From: Amycolatopsis nigrescens CSC17Ta-90
GTDB taxonomy: Bacteria > Actinomycetota > Actinomycetes > Mycobacteriales > Pseudonocardiaceae
Reading direction: 5' to 3'
DNA: 64,000 nt
NCBI RefSeq assembly: GCF_000384315.1
Contig: NZ_ARVW01000001.1
Location: 1,187,746-1,251,745, forward strand
Part shown: one piece after another, positions 41,885-51,061 of the stretch
Numbering within the stretch: the first letter of the stretch is position 1
Layout of the letters: each line of letters starts with the position of its first letter
Notes under the pieces: model-generated
Told to the model about the DNA's origin: nothing
The model's input: only the letters and a program-made list of their open reading frames with translations
The model's database searches: none
Position numbers and translations under genes: made by a program

Positions 41885-42364
41885 CTAACCCCTGGGGTCG
41901 GCAAAAAAATAGCGAACCTGCGACCTGATGAGCCCGCTGTCCGAGATGGTGAAGGTATCCGCGAAATCGACCTGCACCCCGGTGATGCCGTCGACCAGGC
42001 TGCCCACCGCCGCGACCCGGTTCCCCGCGCCGAACACGTCGTGCACCAGATGCTCGCAGTGCCGCGGCGCCGGCAGTCCGCTCTGCAGTCCGCTGTGCAG
42101 CCCACCGTGCGGCCCGCTGTGCAGGCGTTCGAGCCGGTCCCGGCCGCGGATGGTGGGCTTGCCGGGGATGCGGACCACCGCGTCGGCCTCGAACAGCGAC
42201 GCGTAGCCGTCCATGTCCCCGAGGTCGAGGTAGTGATAGCTGAGCCGCGCGTGGTCGATGCCCACCGTGGTCAGGGTCCCGCTGACCGAACCCGTGTGCA
42301 AAACGTTACCCCGAATCATACCTAGTGTCCTATTCAACATCGGGTTGTTCAGGTCGGAAGTCAT
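41885..42364 (-). CDS. SnoaL/NTF2-like domain protein
   Basis: A 159-residue protein with the cone-shaped NTF2 fold suggested by IDHARLSYHYLDLGDMDGYASLFEADAVVRIPGKP, key part YHYLDLGDMDGYASLF, then GRDRLERL and a late VDFADTFTISDSGLIRSQVRYFF. Such proteins are cyclases, isomerases or binding proteins. An in-frame tandem repeat (42074-42121) adds HSG/GL-rich residues in the loop before PAPRHCEHLVHDVF, where most family members have no insert. The start codon is taken as 42364 (ATG), 30 residues upstream of the domain. It precedes the AfsR-like gene. Confidence 0.75.
   Translation of the reverse strand: MTSDLNNPMLNRTLGMIRGNVLHTGSVSGTLTTVGIDHARLSYHYLDLGDMDGYASLFEADAVVRIPGKPTIRGRDRLERLHSGPHGGLHSGLQSGLPAPRHCEHLVHDVFGAGNRVAAVGSLVDGITGVQVDFADTFTISDSGLIRSQVRYFFADPRG
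42074..42121. repeat. Four tandem 12-bp units inside the SnoaL-like gene
   Basis: Units CAGTCCGCTCTG, CAGTCCGCTGTG, CAGCCCACCGTG and CGGCCCGCTGTG run head to tail. Each is four codons, so gain or loss keeps the reading frame and changes the length of the HSG(P/L) loop. Confidence 0.75.
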
Positions 42365-42690
42365 GTGGCTGCCGCGTCGACTCGATGTGCGTAACTCTCC
42401 ATATCACCTGCCGGTTCGGACCCCTGGTTTCCCTCGACCTTGGCTGTGCCAGTGTGTCCAGGCCTGCTTCCGATCACCTATCGGGTCACTATCGCCTGTC
42501 CCGCAAGGAGAATCACCGGCAGACTTGTACCGCCGACCGCGGTGTCAAGCCACCGGACGAGGTACCCGGGAAGAGACCCCGTCCTCTCTCGGTGCGAAGA
42601 AAGGTCCACCGACCACCCATTGGGAGGTCCGCGATCACCGAGGGAGCGCATAAAGTGGCCCAGGCAGAACAGTGTGTGGAGGGTGGCGTC
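42365..42690. other. Intergenic region upstream of the third AfsR-like gene
   Basis: A 326-bp gap between divergent genes. The plus frame stays open to 42325, but its translation up to 42654 is unlike any protein domain. No clear promoter or operator was picked out. Confidence 0.4.
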
Positions 42691-45567
42691 GTGACTACCC
42701 AGGTTGACCGGCCCGCCGGCCCGGCCTACCGGATCCTCGGTCCGATCGAGGTAGGCGGTGGCGGACGTAGACAACTCCGGGTACCGCCTGGCCGTCAGCA
42801 GATCGTGCTCGGCGCCTTGTTACTGGAGGCGAACAGGCTGGTCAGCATCGACAAGCTGATCGACGTGCTGTGGTACGACAGCCCGCCGGCGACCGCGCGG
42901 ACCCAGGTGCAGATCTGCGTGTCCACGCTGCGCAACAACCTGGCCAAGATCGGTATGGAGGGCGCGATCCTCACCCGTTCGCCGGGCTATCTGCTCCAGG
43001 TGGCCGAAGACGAGCTGGACGCCGAGCTGTTCGCGAAGCTGGTCGGTGAGGCGAACGAGCTGGCCAAGCAGCAGCGCCCGGCCGAAGCGGCGCAGTTGCT
43101 GCGCCAGGCGATCGGGCTGTGGCGCGGCCCGGCGCTGAGCGGCACCGCCAGCCGCACCCTGCAGGCCAAGGCGGCTCAGCTGGACGAGAACCGGCTCAGC
43201 GCCATCGAAACCTGCCTTGACCTCGAGCTGCAGCTCGGCCAGCACCACCAGCTGATCGGCGAGATCAGCGTGCTGGTCAACGACTATCCACTCCGGGAGC
43301 GGTTGCGCAGCCAGCTGATGCTCGCGCTGTACCGGTCCGGCAGGCAGGCCGAGGCGCTGGACACCTACCGGGCCGGCCGGGAGCTGCTGATCGACCAGCT
43401 CGGCCTGGAGCCGAGCAACGAGCTGCGTGACCTGGAAGCGGCCGTGCTGGCCGGGGACACGTCGCTGCTGATCGGCGAGCCGCCGGCCGCGGCCAGCACC
43501 GCGCCGCAGATCACCCCGTTGCAGCTGCCCGCCGACACCGGTGACTTCACCGGCCGCGGCGAGCTGATCGAAGAGGCGGGCGAACTGCTGCTCGGCGGTT
43601 CCGAGCCGGGCGACCACCGCGCCACCAGGGTGGTGGTGATGGTCGGCAAACCGGGTATCGGCAAGAGCGCGCTGGCCGTGCACGTGGCCCATCGCCTGCG
43701 GGATCCGCATTTCCCGGACGGTCAGCTCTACTGCGACCTCGGCGGCACCGGCGAGCAGCCGATGGAGCCCGGCGACGTGCTCAGCCGGTTCATCCGCGCG
43801 CTCGGTGTGCCAGGTTCGGCCATCCCGGAGTCGGTGGACGAACGCGCCGCGGTCTACCGGAGCCTGCTGGCCCGCAAGAAGATGCTGGTGGTGCTGGACG
43901 ACGCGGCGGCGGAGAGCCAGGTCCGCGCGCTGCTGCCGGGCAGCCCGAGCTGCGCGGTGATCGTGACCAGCCGCAGCAGGCTGACCGGGCTGGCCGGGGC
44001 GAACATGCTCGAGCTGGACGTGCTCGACCCGGACCAGTCGCTGCAGCTGCTGGTGCACGTGATGGGCCAGAAGCGGGTGTCCGACGAACCCGCCGCCGCG
44101 GAGGCGCTGATCCGGCTGGTCGGCGGGCTGCCGCTGGCGCTGCGCATCGTGGCCGCCCGGCTGGCCGCGAGACCGCGCTGGTCGCTGGCCTGGATGATGG
44201 AACGGCTCGCCGACGAAAGACGGCGGCTGGACGAGCTGGCGCACGGCGAGATGATGGTGCGGGCCAGCCTGGCGCTGACCTACAACGGGCTGGCCCCGGA
44301 CGCGCGCCGGCTGCTGCGGCTGCTCAGCTCGCTGGACGGGATGAGCTACCCGGTGTGGACCGCGGCCGCGTTGCTGGACGAGGACTACTTCCACGCCGCC
44401 GACCTGCTCGAGCTGCTGGTGGACGCGCAGATGCTGGAGGTCGCCGACCTCGATCTCAACGGCAGCCCGCGCTACAAGTTCCACGAGATCATCCGGCTGT
44501 TCGCCCGCGAGCAGCTCGAAGAGCGGGAGAGCACCGAGGACCGCCGCGCGGCGCTGGCCAGGGTGGCCGGCGGCTGGCTGGCCATCGCCGACGAGGCGCA
44601 CCGCAAGATCTACGGCGGCGACTTCACCGTGCTGCACGGCACCGCGCCCCGCTGGCAGCCGTCCCCGACCTATGTCGGCAAGGTGCTCTCCGATCCGCTG
44701 AACTGGCTGGAGGCCGAGCATTTCAACCTCTGCTCCGCGGTGTCGCTGACCGCGGACGCCGGGCTGCACGAGCCGTGCTGGGACCTCGCGGTGACGCTGG
44801 TCAGCCTCTTCGAGTCCCGCTGCTACTTCGAGAACTGGGAGCGGACGCACCACAAGGCGCTCGGCGCGACCAGGGCGGCCGGCAACCAGCGGGGCACCGC
44901 GGCGCTGCTGTGCTCGCTCGGCTCGCTGTACCTCAGCCGCGCCCAGCCCGCGGCCGCGGAGGAGGTGCTGGCGCCCGCGCTCGGCACCTTCGAACAGCTC
45001 GGCGACCCGCACGGGCTGGCCATGACCGAACGCAACCTGGCCTGGCTGGACCGCCAGCGCGGGAACACCACGGACGCGGCCGGGCGCTACCGGCAGGCGC
45101 TGGAGAACTTCAGCCGCGCCGGCGATCTGATCGGGCAGGCGCACGTGCTGACCGGGATGGCCAGGCTGGAGATGGACGCCGGTGCGCACACCGACGCCGG
45201 GACGCATCTGCGCGAGGCACTGGCCATGTGCCACGAGGTGGGCAGCTCCAGGGTCGAGGTGCAGGTCCGGTACCTGCTCAGCGGGCTGCTGGTGCTGCAG
45301 GGCCGGTATGCCGAGGCGGACCGGCTGCTGGCCGGCCTGCTGGACACCGTGCGCGCCGCGCACGACCTGGTCGGTGAGGCCAGGATCCTGCACCGGCTCG
45401 GCACCATCAGCACCGGACTGGGCAGACCGGACGAAGCGGAGCATCTGCTGCGCAGCGCTCTCGCTGTGCGGGAAAAGAGCATGGACTTCGGCGGCGTCGA
45501 GGAGGTCCGAATAGAACTGGCCCGGCTGCTCGGTGCACGCTCCGCGACCGCCGGACTACCGGCATGA
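42691..45567 (+). CDS. AfsR/SARP-family regulator with NB-ARC and TPR domains (third intact copy)
   Basis: Regulator of 958 residues. DNA-binding domain (KLIDVLWYDSPPATARTQ, VSTLRNNL), activation domain to about 260, STAND ATPase with P-loop VGKPGIGKSALAVHVA (Lys about 325) and MLVVLDDAAAESQV, and TPR-like repeats in the last 350 residues (ERNLAWLDRQRGNTTDAAG). GTG 42691 was preferred because GGAGGG lies seven bases upstream; GTG 42655 with AGGGAG is a real alternative and would add 12 residues. The C-terminal domain ends at GARSATAGLPA. Divergent from the SnoaL-like gene; possible target of self-regulation, but no binding site is evident. Confidence 0.88.
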   Translation: MTTQVDRPAGPAYRILGPIEVGGGGRRQLRVPPGRQQIVLGALLLEANRLVSIDKLIDVLWYDSPPATARTQVQICVSTLRNNLAKIGMEGAILTRSPGYLLQVAEDELDAELFAKLVGEANELAKQQRPAEAAQLLRQAIGLWRGPALSGTASRTLQAKAAQLDENRLSAIETCLDLELQLGQHHQLIGEISVLVNDYPLRERLRSQLMLALYRSGRQAEALDTYRAGRELLIDQLGLEPSNELRDLEAAVLAGDTSLLIGEPPAAASTAPQITPLQLPADTGDFTGRGELIEEAGELLLGGSEPGDHRATRVVVMVGKPGIGKSALAVHVAHRLRDPHFPDGQLYCDLGGTGEQPMEPGDVLSRFIRALGVPGSAIPESVDERAAVYRSLLARKKMLVVLDDAAAESQVRALLPGSPSCAVIVTSRSRLTGLAGANMLELDVLDPDQSLQLLVHVMGQKRVSDEPAAAEALIRLVGGLPLALRIVAARLAARPRWSLAWMMERLADERRRLDELAHGEMMVRASLALTYNGLAPDARRLLRLLSSLDGMSYPVWTAAALLDEDYFHAADLLELLVDAQMLEVADLDLNGSPRYKFHEIIRLFAREQLEERESTEDRRAALARVAGGWLAIADEAHRKIYGGDFTVLHGTAPRWQPSPTYVGKVLSDPLNWLEAEHFNLCSAVSLTADAGLHEPCWDLAVTLVSLFESRCYFENWERTHHKALGATRAAGNQRGTAALLCSLGSLYLSRAQPAAAEEVLAPALGTFEQLGDPHGLAMTERNLAWLDRQRGNTTDAAGRYRQALENFSRAGDLIGQAHVLTGMARLEMDAGAHTDAGTHLREALAMCHEVGSSRVEVQVRYLLSGLLVLQGRYAEADRLLAGLLDTVRAAHDLVGEARILHRLGTISTGLGRPDEAEHLLRSALAVREKSMDFGGVEEVRIELARLLGARSATAGLPA

Positions 45568-45972
45568 ACGGAAACCGCGGAGGCCGTCCGGAAACAGCGG
45601 TGCCGCCGGGCGGAAAAAAGCCTGGAAAGCGGAAAGGGCCCCAGCGCGTCGGGGGCCCCTCTCCACCCATAACCGCCGGTCAGCGGCCAGTTTCGGACTT
45701 GAAGTCCCAGGGCGTGTCCTTTGCCTGCAATACAGTGAAAAACCGCATTTCAAAACCTCATTCCAGCGAACCATTGAACGTTTGTGGTTAATGCTGGAAT
45801 AGAAGCTAAACGAACCAGGCATCCCGCTATTATCGCGGCGGCGACCGCCCGGTTATCACGTCATTATCTCCGCCCAGGTCGCTCACGATAACCGCGCGAT
45901 AGCGGCAGGTAGCTACCCTGGCCCTGACGGGAGTCCTGACCGAACTATTCGGTGCGCGGCGGCGGGAGTCAC
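45568..45972. other. Gene-free region with terminator and inverted repeat
   Basis: A GC stem GGGCCCC (45636-45642) / GGGGCCC (45652-45658) lies 68 bp after the stop of the regulator gene and probably ends transcription. CGGTTATC (45850-45857) and GATAACCG (45887-45894) form a spaced inverted repeat about 80 bp before the next gene and could be an operator. The region between 45700 and 45800 is AT-rich. No gene was found. Confidence 0.5.
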
Positions 45973-47238
45973 ATGGACGGCCATTCCCCAAAGAACACCT
46001 TCGGCAGCCTTTTGCGTGCCCACCGGATTCGACAGGGGGCGACCCAGCGGCAGCTTGCCGACCTCTCCACGGTGAGCGTGCGCGCGATCCGCGACCTGGA
46101 GCTCGGTCGCGCCCATCGCCCGCGGCGGGACACCGTGCGGCTGATCGCCGACGGCCTCGGCCTGTCCGGCCGGGTCAGGACGGAGTTCGAGCTGGCCGCC
46201 CGCAACGCGGCCGGCGACCTGGAATGGCCCGCTCCCCCGCCGGCACCGCTGGACTCGCTGGTCGGCCGGGAGTCCGAGGTGGCCGTGCTGCACGAGCTGC
46301 TCGCCTCCGGTGACCAGCGCATGGTCACCATCGCCGGGCTGAGCGGGGTCGGCAAGACCAGGATCGCGCTGGAAGTGGCCGGGGTGCTGCACGGCACCAG
46401 CCGGATGCCGGTGCTGTGGTACGCCGCGAACCGGCCGGCGACGGTGAGCCGCACCCAGGCCGCGGTGGCCGGCCTGCTCACCTCCGGCAGTTCCGCGGAC
46501 GAACTGTCCTCGCTGCTCGGCAGCCAGCCCGCGCTGCTGGTACTGGACGGCTGCGAACCGGAGCAGGTCTCGCTGGACCGGCTGACCACTCTGCTCGGCG
46601 AGTGCCGCGGGCTGCGCGTGCTCAGCACCGCCCGCGAACCCTTCGACGCTCCGGGGGAACGCATCTTCCCGCTGGCTCCGCTCGCAGTGCCAAAGCCCGG
46701 CCGCGCGCACGACCTGGCCGAGCTCGCCGCGGTGCCCTCGCTGCGGCTGCTCACCAGGGCGATCCGGCAGGTGCATCCCCGGTTCGAGCTGACACTGGCG
46801 AACGCCGGCGCGCTGGCCGCGCTCTGCCGGCGACTGGACGGCGTGCCGGTGGCGCTGGAGGCCGCCGCGTCCTGGTTCCTGGTCTACGAACCCGAGGTGC
46901 TGCTCGAGCACGTCACCGCCGACCCGTTCGATCTGCTCGGCCGCCCGGTGACCGGCGACGGCGCGCCCGGCCTGCGCGAACTGCTCGGCCGCGCGGTGGA
47001 TTCGCTGGACGCCGCGGAGAGCTCGCTGCTGGGCAGGCTGGCCGCGGTGGACTCCGGCTGGTCGATCGGTGAAGCAGCCGAGCTGACCGGCGTGCCGCCG
47101 GCGTCCTGCGCGCAGCTGGTCCGCCGGCTGCTGGTGCGGGGCGTGGTCCGCCCTGCCGACGGCGCGGACCGGGTCCGCTTCCGCACCCTGGACCTGGTGC
47201 GCTCGCTCTGCTTCCAACGCGAGCTTTCGAAGGTCTGA
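45973..47238 (+). CDS. HTH (XRE-type) regulator with STAND ATPase domain
   Basis: Regulator of 421 residues. The N-terminal XRE helix-turn-helix (about 10-75) reads LLRAHRIRQGATQRQLADLSTVSVRAIRDLE. The key segment is QRQLADLSTVSVRAIRDLE. The ATPase follows: IAGLSGVGKTRIALEVAG (Lys about 128) and ALLVLDGCEPEQV, with GVPVALEAAASW. The usual TPR or effector repeats are missing; the protein ends after FRTLDLVRSLCFQRELSKV, which makes it short for this group. ATG 45973 is preferred because GGGAG is close; a GTG at 45952 is also in frame. Its function is unknown; STAND ATPases act as signal-triggered switches. Confidence 0.83.
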   Translation: MDGHSPKNTFGSLLRAHRIRQGATQRQLADLSTVSVRAIRDLELGRAHRPRRDTVRLIADGLGLSGRVRTEFELAARNAAGDLEWPAPPPAPLDSLVGRESEVAVLHELLASGDQRMVTIAGLSGVGKTRIALEVAGVLHGTSRMPVLWYAANRPATVSRTQAAVAGLLTSGSSADELSSLLGSQPALLVLDGCEPEQVSLDRLTTLLGECRGLRVLSTAREPFDAPGERIFPLAPLAVPKPGRAHDLAELAAVPSLRLLTRAIRQVHPRFELTLANAGALAALCRRLDGVPVALEAAASWFLVYEPEVLLEHVTADPFDLLGRPVTGDGAPGLRELLGRAVDSLDAAESSLLGRLAAVDSGWSIGEAAELTGVPPASCAQLVRRLLVRGVVRPADGADRVRFRTLDLVRSLCFQRELSKV

Positions 47239-47711
47239 TGCCCGGTCTGATGCCCGGGGTGTCCTGGCCGCCGGCGCGGCGGCCGGCGCCGGATCCGCAC
47301 TGACCGCTTTTCCCTCGAAGGTGCCGGCCGGGCGCTGCCCCCGGCGCCGTTTCCCGTGCTCCGGCGCCGCGCTTTCGTTGCCGTACAACGGCGGGCGCGA
47401 CCGGACCGTGCTGGCCTGCGCGTCGCACATGCGATGGACTCTCCTTCTTTGAGGGTCTCCCGATCCCAAAAGATAGGCCGCGGCACCGGCACCGACGGGC
47501 AGTTCCCGGGGCAATGCGAAGGCGGTTTCGGCGCGAGCTGAAAATAACCGTTCCACCATTCGGCCGAAGTCCGCCTATTAGGGGTCATCCAACGAGCTTG
47601 TGGGGTCACAGGAAGTATGTGTTTCCCATTGCCGGGATTCACTCCTAACGTCGATCTCGAAGGAGTTTCCGCCTTCACCGACAGTTACTGAACCGAATCG
47701 GAAGGCTTTTC
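47239..47711. other. Gene-free region upstream of the SDR gene
   Basis: A 473-bp gap. A minus-strand ATG at 47430 is preceded by AAGGAG and opens a frame starting MCDAQASTVRS, but that frame runs antisense through the whole regulator gene and shows no family similarity, so I did not call it. A GGAAGG ribosome site precedes the SDR gene. Confidence 0.4.
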
Positions 47712-48467
47712 ATGACTGACCGTTCGTTGCGTGGCAAGGTCGCCGTCATAGCCGGCGGCGCGAAGAACCTCGGCGGCCTGATCAGCACCACCCTCGCCGC
47801 CGAGGGCGCGGACATCGTAGTGCACTACCACGGTGACGGCAGCCGCGACGACGCGGAGAAGACGGTGGACGCGGTGCGCCGGAACGGGACCAAGGCGATC
47901 GCAGTCCAGGGCGATCTCACCAAGGTGGACGCGGTCCGTGCGCTCTTCGACACCGCGATCGCGAACTTCGGCGGGGTGGACGTGGCCGTGAACACCACCG
48001 GCCGGGTGCTGCGCAAGCCCATTGTGGACACCACGGAAACCGAATACGACGAGATGTTCGCCATCAACGCCAAAGCCGCGTACTTCTTCGTCCAGGAGGC
48101 CGGTAAGCGGATCAACAACGAGGGGAAGATCATCAGCCTGGTCACCTCGCTGCTCGCCGCCTACACCGACGGCTATTCCACCTACGCCGGCGGCAAGGCG
48201 CCGCTGGAGCATTTCACCAGGGCGGCGTCGAAGGAATTCGCGGCGCGCGGTATCTCGGTCACCAATGTGGCGCCGGGACCGATGGACACACCGTTCTTCT
48301 ACCCGCAGGAAACCCCGGAAAGGGTGGAGTTCCACAAGTCGCAGGCGCTGCGCAACCAGCTGACCCGGATCGAGGACATCGCGCCGCTGGTCCGTTTCCT
48401 GGCCACCGACGGCTGGTGGATCACCGGCCAGACCATTTTCGCCAACGGCGGCTACACCACGCGTTGA
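47712..48467 (+). CDS. Short-chain dehydrogenase/reductase (SDR)
   Basis: NAD(P)-dependent oxidoreductase of 251 residues. The nucleotide loop reads VIAGGAKNLGGLISTTLA, a variant of the classical TGxxxGxG. The catalytic residues are in ISLVTSLL (Ser) and YSTYAGGKAPLEHF (Tyr and Lys). A VNTTGR segment stands where most have NNAG, and the C-terminal VRFLATDGWWITGQTIFANGG fits SDR closings. Start ATG 47712 has GGAAGG six bases upstream. It is convergent with a LysR gene with 35 bp between them. The substrate is unknown; sugar or keto-acyl reduction is typical. Confidence 0.9.
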   Translation: MTDRSLRGKVAVIAGGAKNLGGLISTTLAAEGADIVVHYHGDGSRDDAEKTVDAVRRNGTKAIAVQGDLTKVDAVRALFDTAIANFGGVDVAVNTTGRVLRKPIVDTTETEYDEMFAINAKAAYFFVQEAGKRINNEGKIISLVTSLLAAYTDGYSTYAGGKAPLEHFTRAASKEFAARGISVTNVAPGPMDTPFFYPQETPERVEFHKSQALRNQLTRIEDIAPLVRFLATDGWWITGQTIFANGGYTTR

Positions 48468-48502
48468 GACCACGCGGTGACACCCGCGTCATCGGGCCGC
48501 CG

Positions 48503-49396
48503 TCATCCCGGAGGGGCGACGGCGGCCTTCGCGGCGGCGAGGAACGCGTCGCGCACTTCGGAGCCGCCACTGTCCAGCCACATCGCCTGCAGCGGCACGA
48601 AGACGGCCGGGCGCAGGTCCAGCACCCGCACCGCGCCGTCCGCCGCGGGCCCCGGCGGCGCGGTGACCAGCGCGAAACAGTCGTTGCCCAGTACCGCGGT
48701 GACCGGCGGGGTGCCTTGCACCGGGTTGACCTCGAACTCCGGTTCGGCGCCGGCCCGGCGCAGCTCGCCGAGCAGCAGGTCGGTGTAACCGGAGTGGCCC
48801 GGCGGTGCCCAGAGCATCAGCCGCTCCCCCGCCAGGTCCGCACCTTCCAGCCAGTCACGCCCGGCCAGCCGGTGCCCGGCCCGTACCGCGACCCGGAGCC
48901 GGTGCTCGCCGATGGTGGCCGCGGCCAGCCCGCGCGGCGGGGACAGCACCCGGCCGAGCGCGAGGTCGATCTCACCAGCCAGGAGCCGCTCCGCCAGCGA
49001 CCCGGGGAACAGCTGCCGGACGGTCACCGGGATCTCCGGGTCCGCCGCCCGCAGCGCGCCGAGCAGCCCGGTGATCTCCTGCGCGGTGACCGCGGGGGTG
49101 TGCCCGATCCGCAGCGGGCCGCGCTCCCCCTGCCCGATGCGGCGGGCCCGCGACGTGGCCGCCTCGGCGGCGGCCAGCAGCGCTCGCGCGTCCTCGTACA
49201 GCGCCCGCCCGGCAGGCAGTACTACGGTCTGCTGCCCGGTCCGGTCGAGCAGCGGCGTGCCGACATCCCGCTCCAGTGCCCGGATGGACGTGCTCAGCGC
49301 CTGCTGGCTCAGATGCAGCCGGGCGGCGGCCCTGGTGAAGCCGAGTTCCTCCACCACCGCCACGAAATGTTCGAGCTTCCGCAAGTCCACTGTCAC
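48503..49396 (-). CDS. LysR-family transcriptional regulator
   Basis: Regulator of 297 residues. The N-terminal winged HTH is typical: LRKLEHFVAVVEELGFTRAAARLHLSQQALSTSIRALE, key part AAARLHLSQQALSTSIRALE. The effector-binding domain begins GPLRIGHTPAVTAQEITGLL. Start GTG 49396 has GAGGAGGG upstream. A LysR usually controls a divergent gene; here the divergent neighbour is the type VII effector operon at 49666, with a 269-bp gap holding a palindrome, while the SDR gene is convergent. Either could be a target. Confidence 0.9.
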   Translation of the reverse strand: MTVDLRKLEHFVAVVEELGFTRAAARLHLSQQALSTSIRALERDVGTPLLDRTGQQTVVLPAGRALYEDARALLAAAEAATSRARRIGQGERGPLRIGHTPAVTAQEITGLLGALRAADPEIPVTVRQLFPGSLAERLLAGEIDLALGRVLSPPRGLAAATIGEHRLRVAVRAGHRLAGRDWLEGADLAGERLMLWAPPGHSGYTDLLLGELRRAGAEPEFEVNPVQGTPPVTAVLGNDCFALVTAPPGPAADGAVRVLDLRPAVFVPLQAMWLDSGGSEVRDAFLAAAKAAVAPPG

Positions 49397-49480
49397 CTGT
49401 GCCCTCCTCGCCCCAGCCTACGATCCACCACCGGTGAACTGCGGAAAAAGGATGACACCCCGCTCATCTGAGCGCTATCC

Positions 49481-49503
49481 GGACAGTCCCTTGTGGACTG
49501 TCC
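49481..49503. promoter_or_regulatory. Perfect 9-bp inverted repeat upstream of the type VII effector operon
   Basis: GGACAGTCC (49481-49489) and GGACTGTCC (49495-49503) with five bases between. It lies between the divergent LysR gene and the EspG-like gene, 163 bp from the latter. A LysR-type T-N11-A core is not clear, so the regulator is not known. Confidence 0.5.
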
Positions 49504-49665
49504 ATTGGTGGAACCGGCGACACTCGAACGCGGCCTTTCCCGTGCTGGATAGCGTGGTATGGTCCGATTTCAGGATCCACGTCGATGATTTTCGATGTTT
49601 CTCAGCGCCGAGCAGCAACCAGGCGAGCACGGACGCGTCCTTAGGAAAGGCGGCACTGGAGGGAC

Positions 49666-50514
49666 ATGGCTGAGCGGTTCGAATTCACGCTGGGCAGCAT
49701 CGAAGCGAGCATCGTGGGACAGGCACTCGACGTGGACGTGCGGCAATTTCCGCTGCGGATCCGCAACAGCACCGTCGATCCGGTCCGTTTCGTGAAACTC
49801 GCCAAACAGGTCTACCGGGACTTGGAAGATCGGCGGCTGTCCGTCTCTGGCGAGCTCAACCGAGCGGTGCGCACCGCGTTCGAGCTGTTCGGCGGGCACC
49901 GGGTCTCGGTCGCCATCACCGGGATCGACGGGCGCGGGGACGACATCGCGGTGCTGACCCTGACCGACGGCGCGCAGGCGCTGGGCATCACGCAGCCACC
50001 CGGCGAGGACGAGCTGCAGTTCTCGCTGTTCTCCGACGACGAGCTGGTCGAGGTGCTCACCGGTGTGCTGCCCGCGGTACCGGCCGCGCCGGGCGGCACC
50101 CTCACCGTGCGGCGCCGGGCGGACCAGCCGCAGTCGGCGATGGCCGCGCGGCGGCTCGCCGAGGCCGAGCACGACGAGGACGAGACCGACGCCTTCGGCA
50201 ACATCCAGCTGCGCGGGGTGGTCAGGCCCGGCCGGTCGTCCCGCCGGGAGCGGCCCGCCGCCGCCGACGACGACACGATGCTGGCCGAGATTCTGGCTGG
50301 ACCGCGGCAAGGTGGCGGCTATTTGACCGCGAACGGGCACGGCCGCCACGACGAGCGGCGCTCGGCCCAGCCGGTGACCTGGCTCGACACCGAACAGGGC
50401 CGCTATCTGGTGCACACCGACGACGAGGGCGGCACCGTGACCGCTCGGTACGCCCCGGCGGGCCGGGCGCAGGTCACGGCCGCCATCCAGGAACTGATCT
50501 CCAGCGTGTACTGA
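49666..50514 (+). CDS. EspG-family type VII secretion chaperone
   Basis: A 282-residue protein of the ESX secretion-associated EspG family, cytoplasmic chaperones that bind the tip of PE-PPE pairs and pass them to the export machine. It starts MAERFEFTLGSIEASIVGQA and keeps LEDRRLSVSGELNRAVRTAFELF, key part RLSVSGELNRAVRTAFELF, and a late VTWLDTEQGRYLV and ITAAIQELI-like tail. A charged insert lies around 165-215. Start ATG 49666 follows GGAGGG. It heads an operon with PE-like and PPE-like proteins, exactly the clients expected. The core export genes (EccB-EccE) are not in the window. Confidence 0.83.
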   Translation: MAERFEFTLGSIEASIVGQALDVDVRQFPLRIRNSTVDPVRFVKLAKQVYRDLEDRRLSVSGELNRAVRTAFELFGGHRVSVAITGIDGRGDDIAVLTLTDGAQALGITQPPGEDELQFSLFSDDELVEVLTGVLPAVPAAPGGTLTVRRRADQPQSAMAARRLAEAEHDEDETDAFGNIQLRGVVRPGRSSRRERPAAADDDTMLAEILAGPRQGGGYLTANGHGRHDERRSAQPVTWLDTEQGRYLVHTDDEGGTVTARYAPAGRAQVTAAIQELISSVY

Positions 50515-50551
50515 CCGGGACTGAAACACGGACACACAGGACTGATCCGAT

Positions 50552-51061
50552 ATGAGCGAAGAAACAGACGCCAGGCAGGTAATGGCCCCGTTGGCGGCCA
50601 CCCGGACGGACGCGATGCCCGCCGAGCGCACCGAGCCCTTCCAGGCCGCCAAAACCGCCGAGCCCGCCGAGGCCACCGCGCCCCTGGAGCGCATGTCCAT
50701 GGGGTTGAGCGGGACCGAGCTGCAGACCATGGCGCGCAACCGCGGGTTCGCGGTGGACGAGTCCACCGGCGACCGGATGATCAAGTCCCTGGAAGGGGTG
50801 CTGGACAGCCTCACCGCGCGCTGGGAGGAGCTGCAGAAGCTGCAGAAGGACCCGCCGCTGAGCGGGACCAGCACCGCGCGCTGGGTCTCCGGGCACATGG
50901 TCGCCACCGCGGCCGACGAGCGCGGCCTGCTCACCCAGTTGCAGGAGGCCCGCGCCGAGTTCCCGAAGTACATCGACGCGATCAAGCAGGCGAAACAGAA
51001 CTATCAGCAGCGCGACGACGACACCCGTGACGCGCTCGGCAAGCTGGAGCCGCAGGAATGA
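50552..51061 (+). CDS. PE-like / WXG100-like type VII substrate (partner protein)
   Basis: A 169-residue helical protein. The first 45 residues are disordered, then two long helices are predicted, MIKSLEGVLDSLTARWEELQK and ERGLLTQLQEARAEFPKYIDAIKQAK. The sequence AKQNYQQRDDDTRD has YQQRD, an exact Y-x3-D export signal, after the second helix. No PE motif is visible at the N-terminus, so the assignment rests on position between the EspG-like and PPE-like genes, helical content and the signal. The stop overlaps the next gene (ATGA). Confidence 0.65.
   Translation: MSEETDARQVMAPLAATRTDAMPAERTEPFQAAKTAEPAEATAPLERMSMGLSGTELQTMARNRGFAVDESTGDRMIKSLEGVLDSLTARWEELQKLQKDPPLSGTSTARWVSGHMVATAADERGLLTQLQEARAEFPKYIDAIKQAKQNYQQRDDDTRDALGKLEPQE

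Noticed and set aside
45913..47559. Minus-strand frame of 548 codons, including an ATG at 47430 with AAGGAG
   Set aside because: It runs antisense across the whole HTH-ATPase gene, which has clear domains. The translation is low-complexity. The ribosome-site match alone is not enough.
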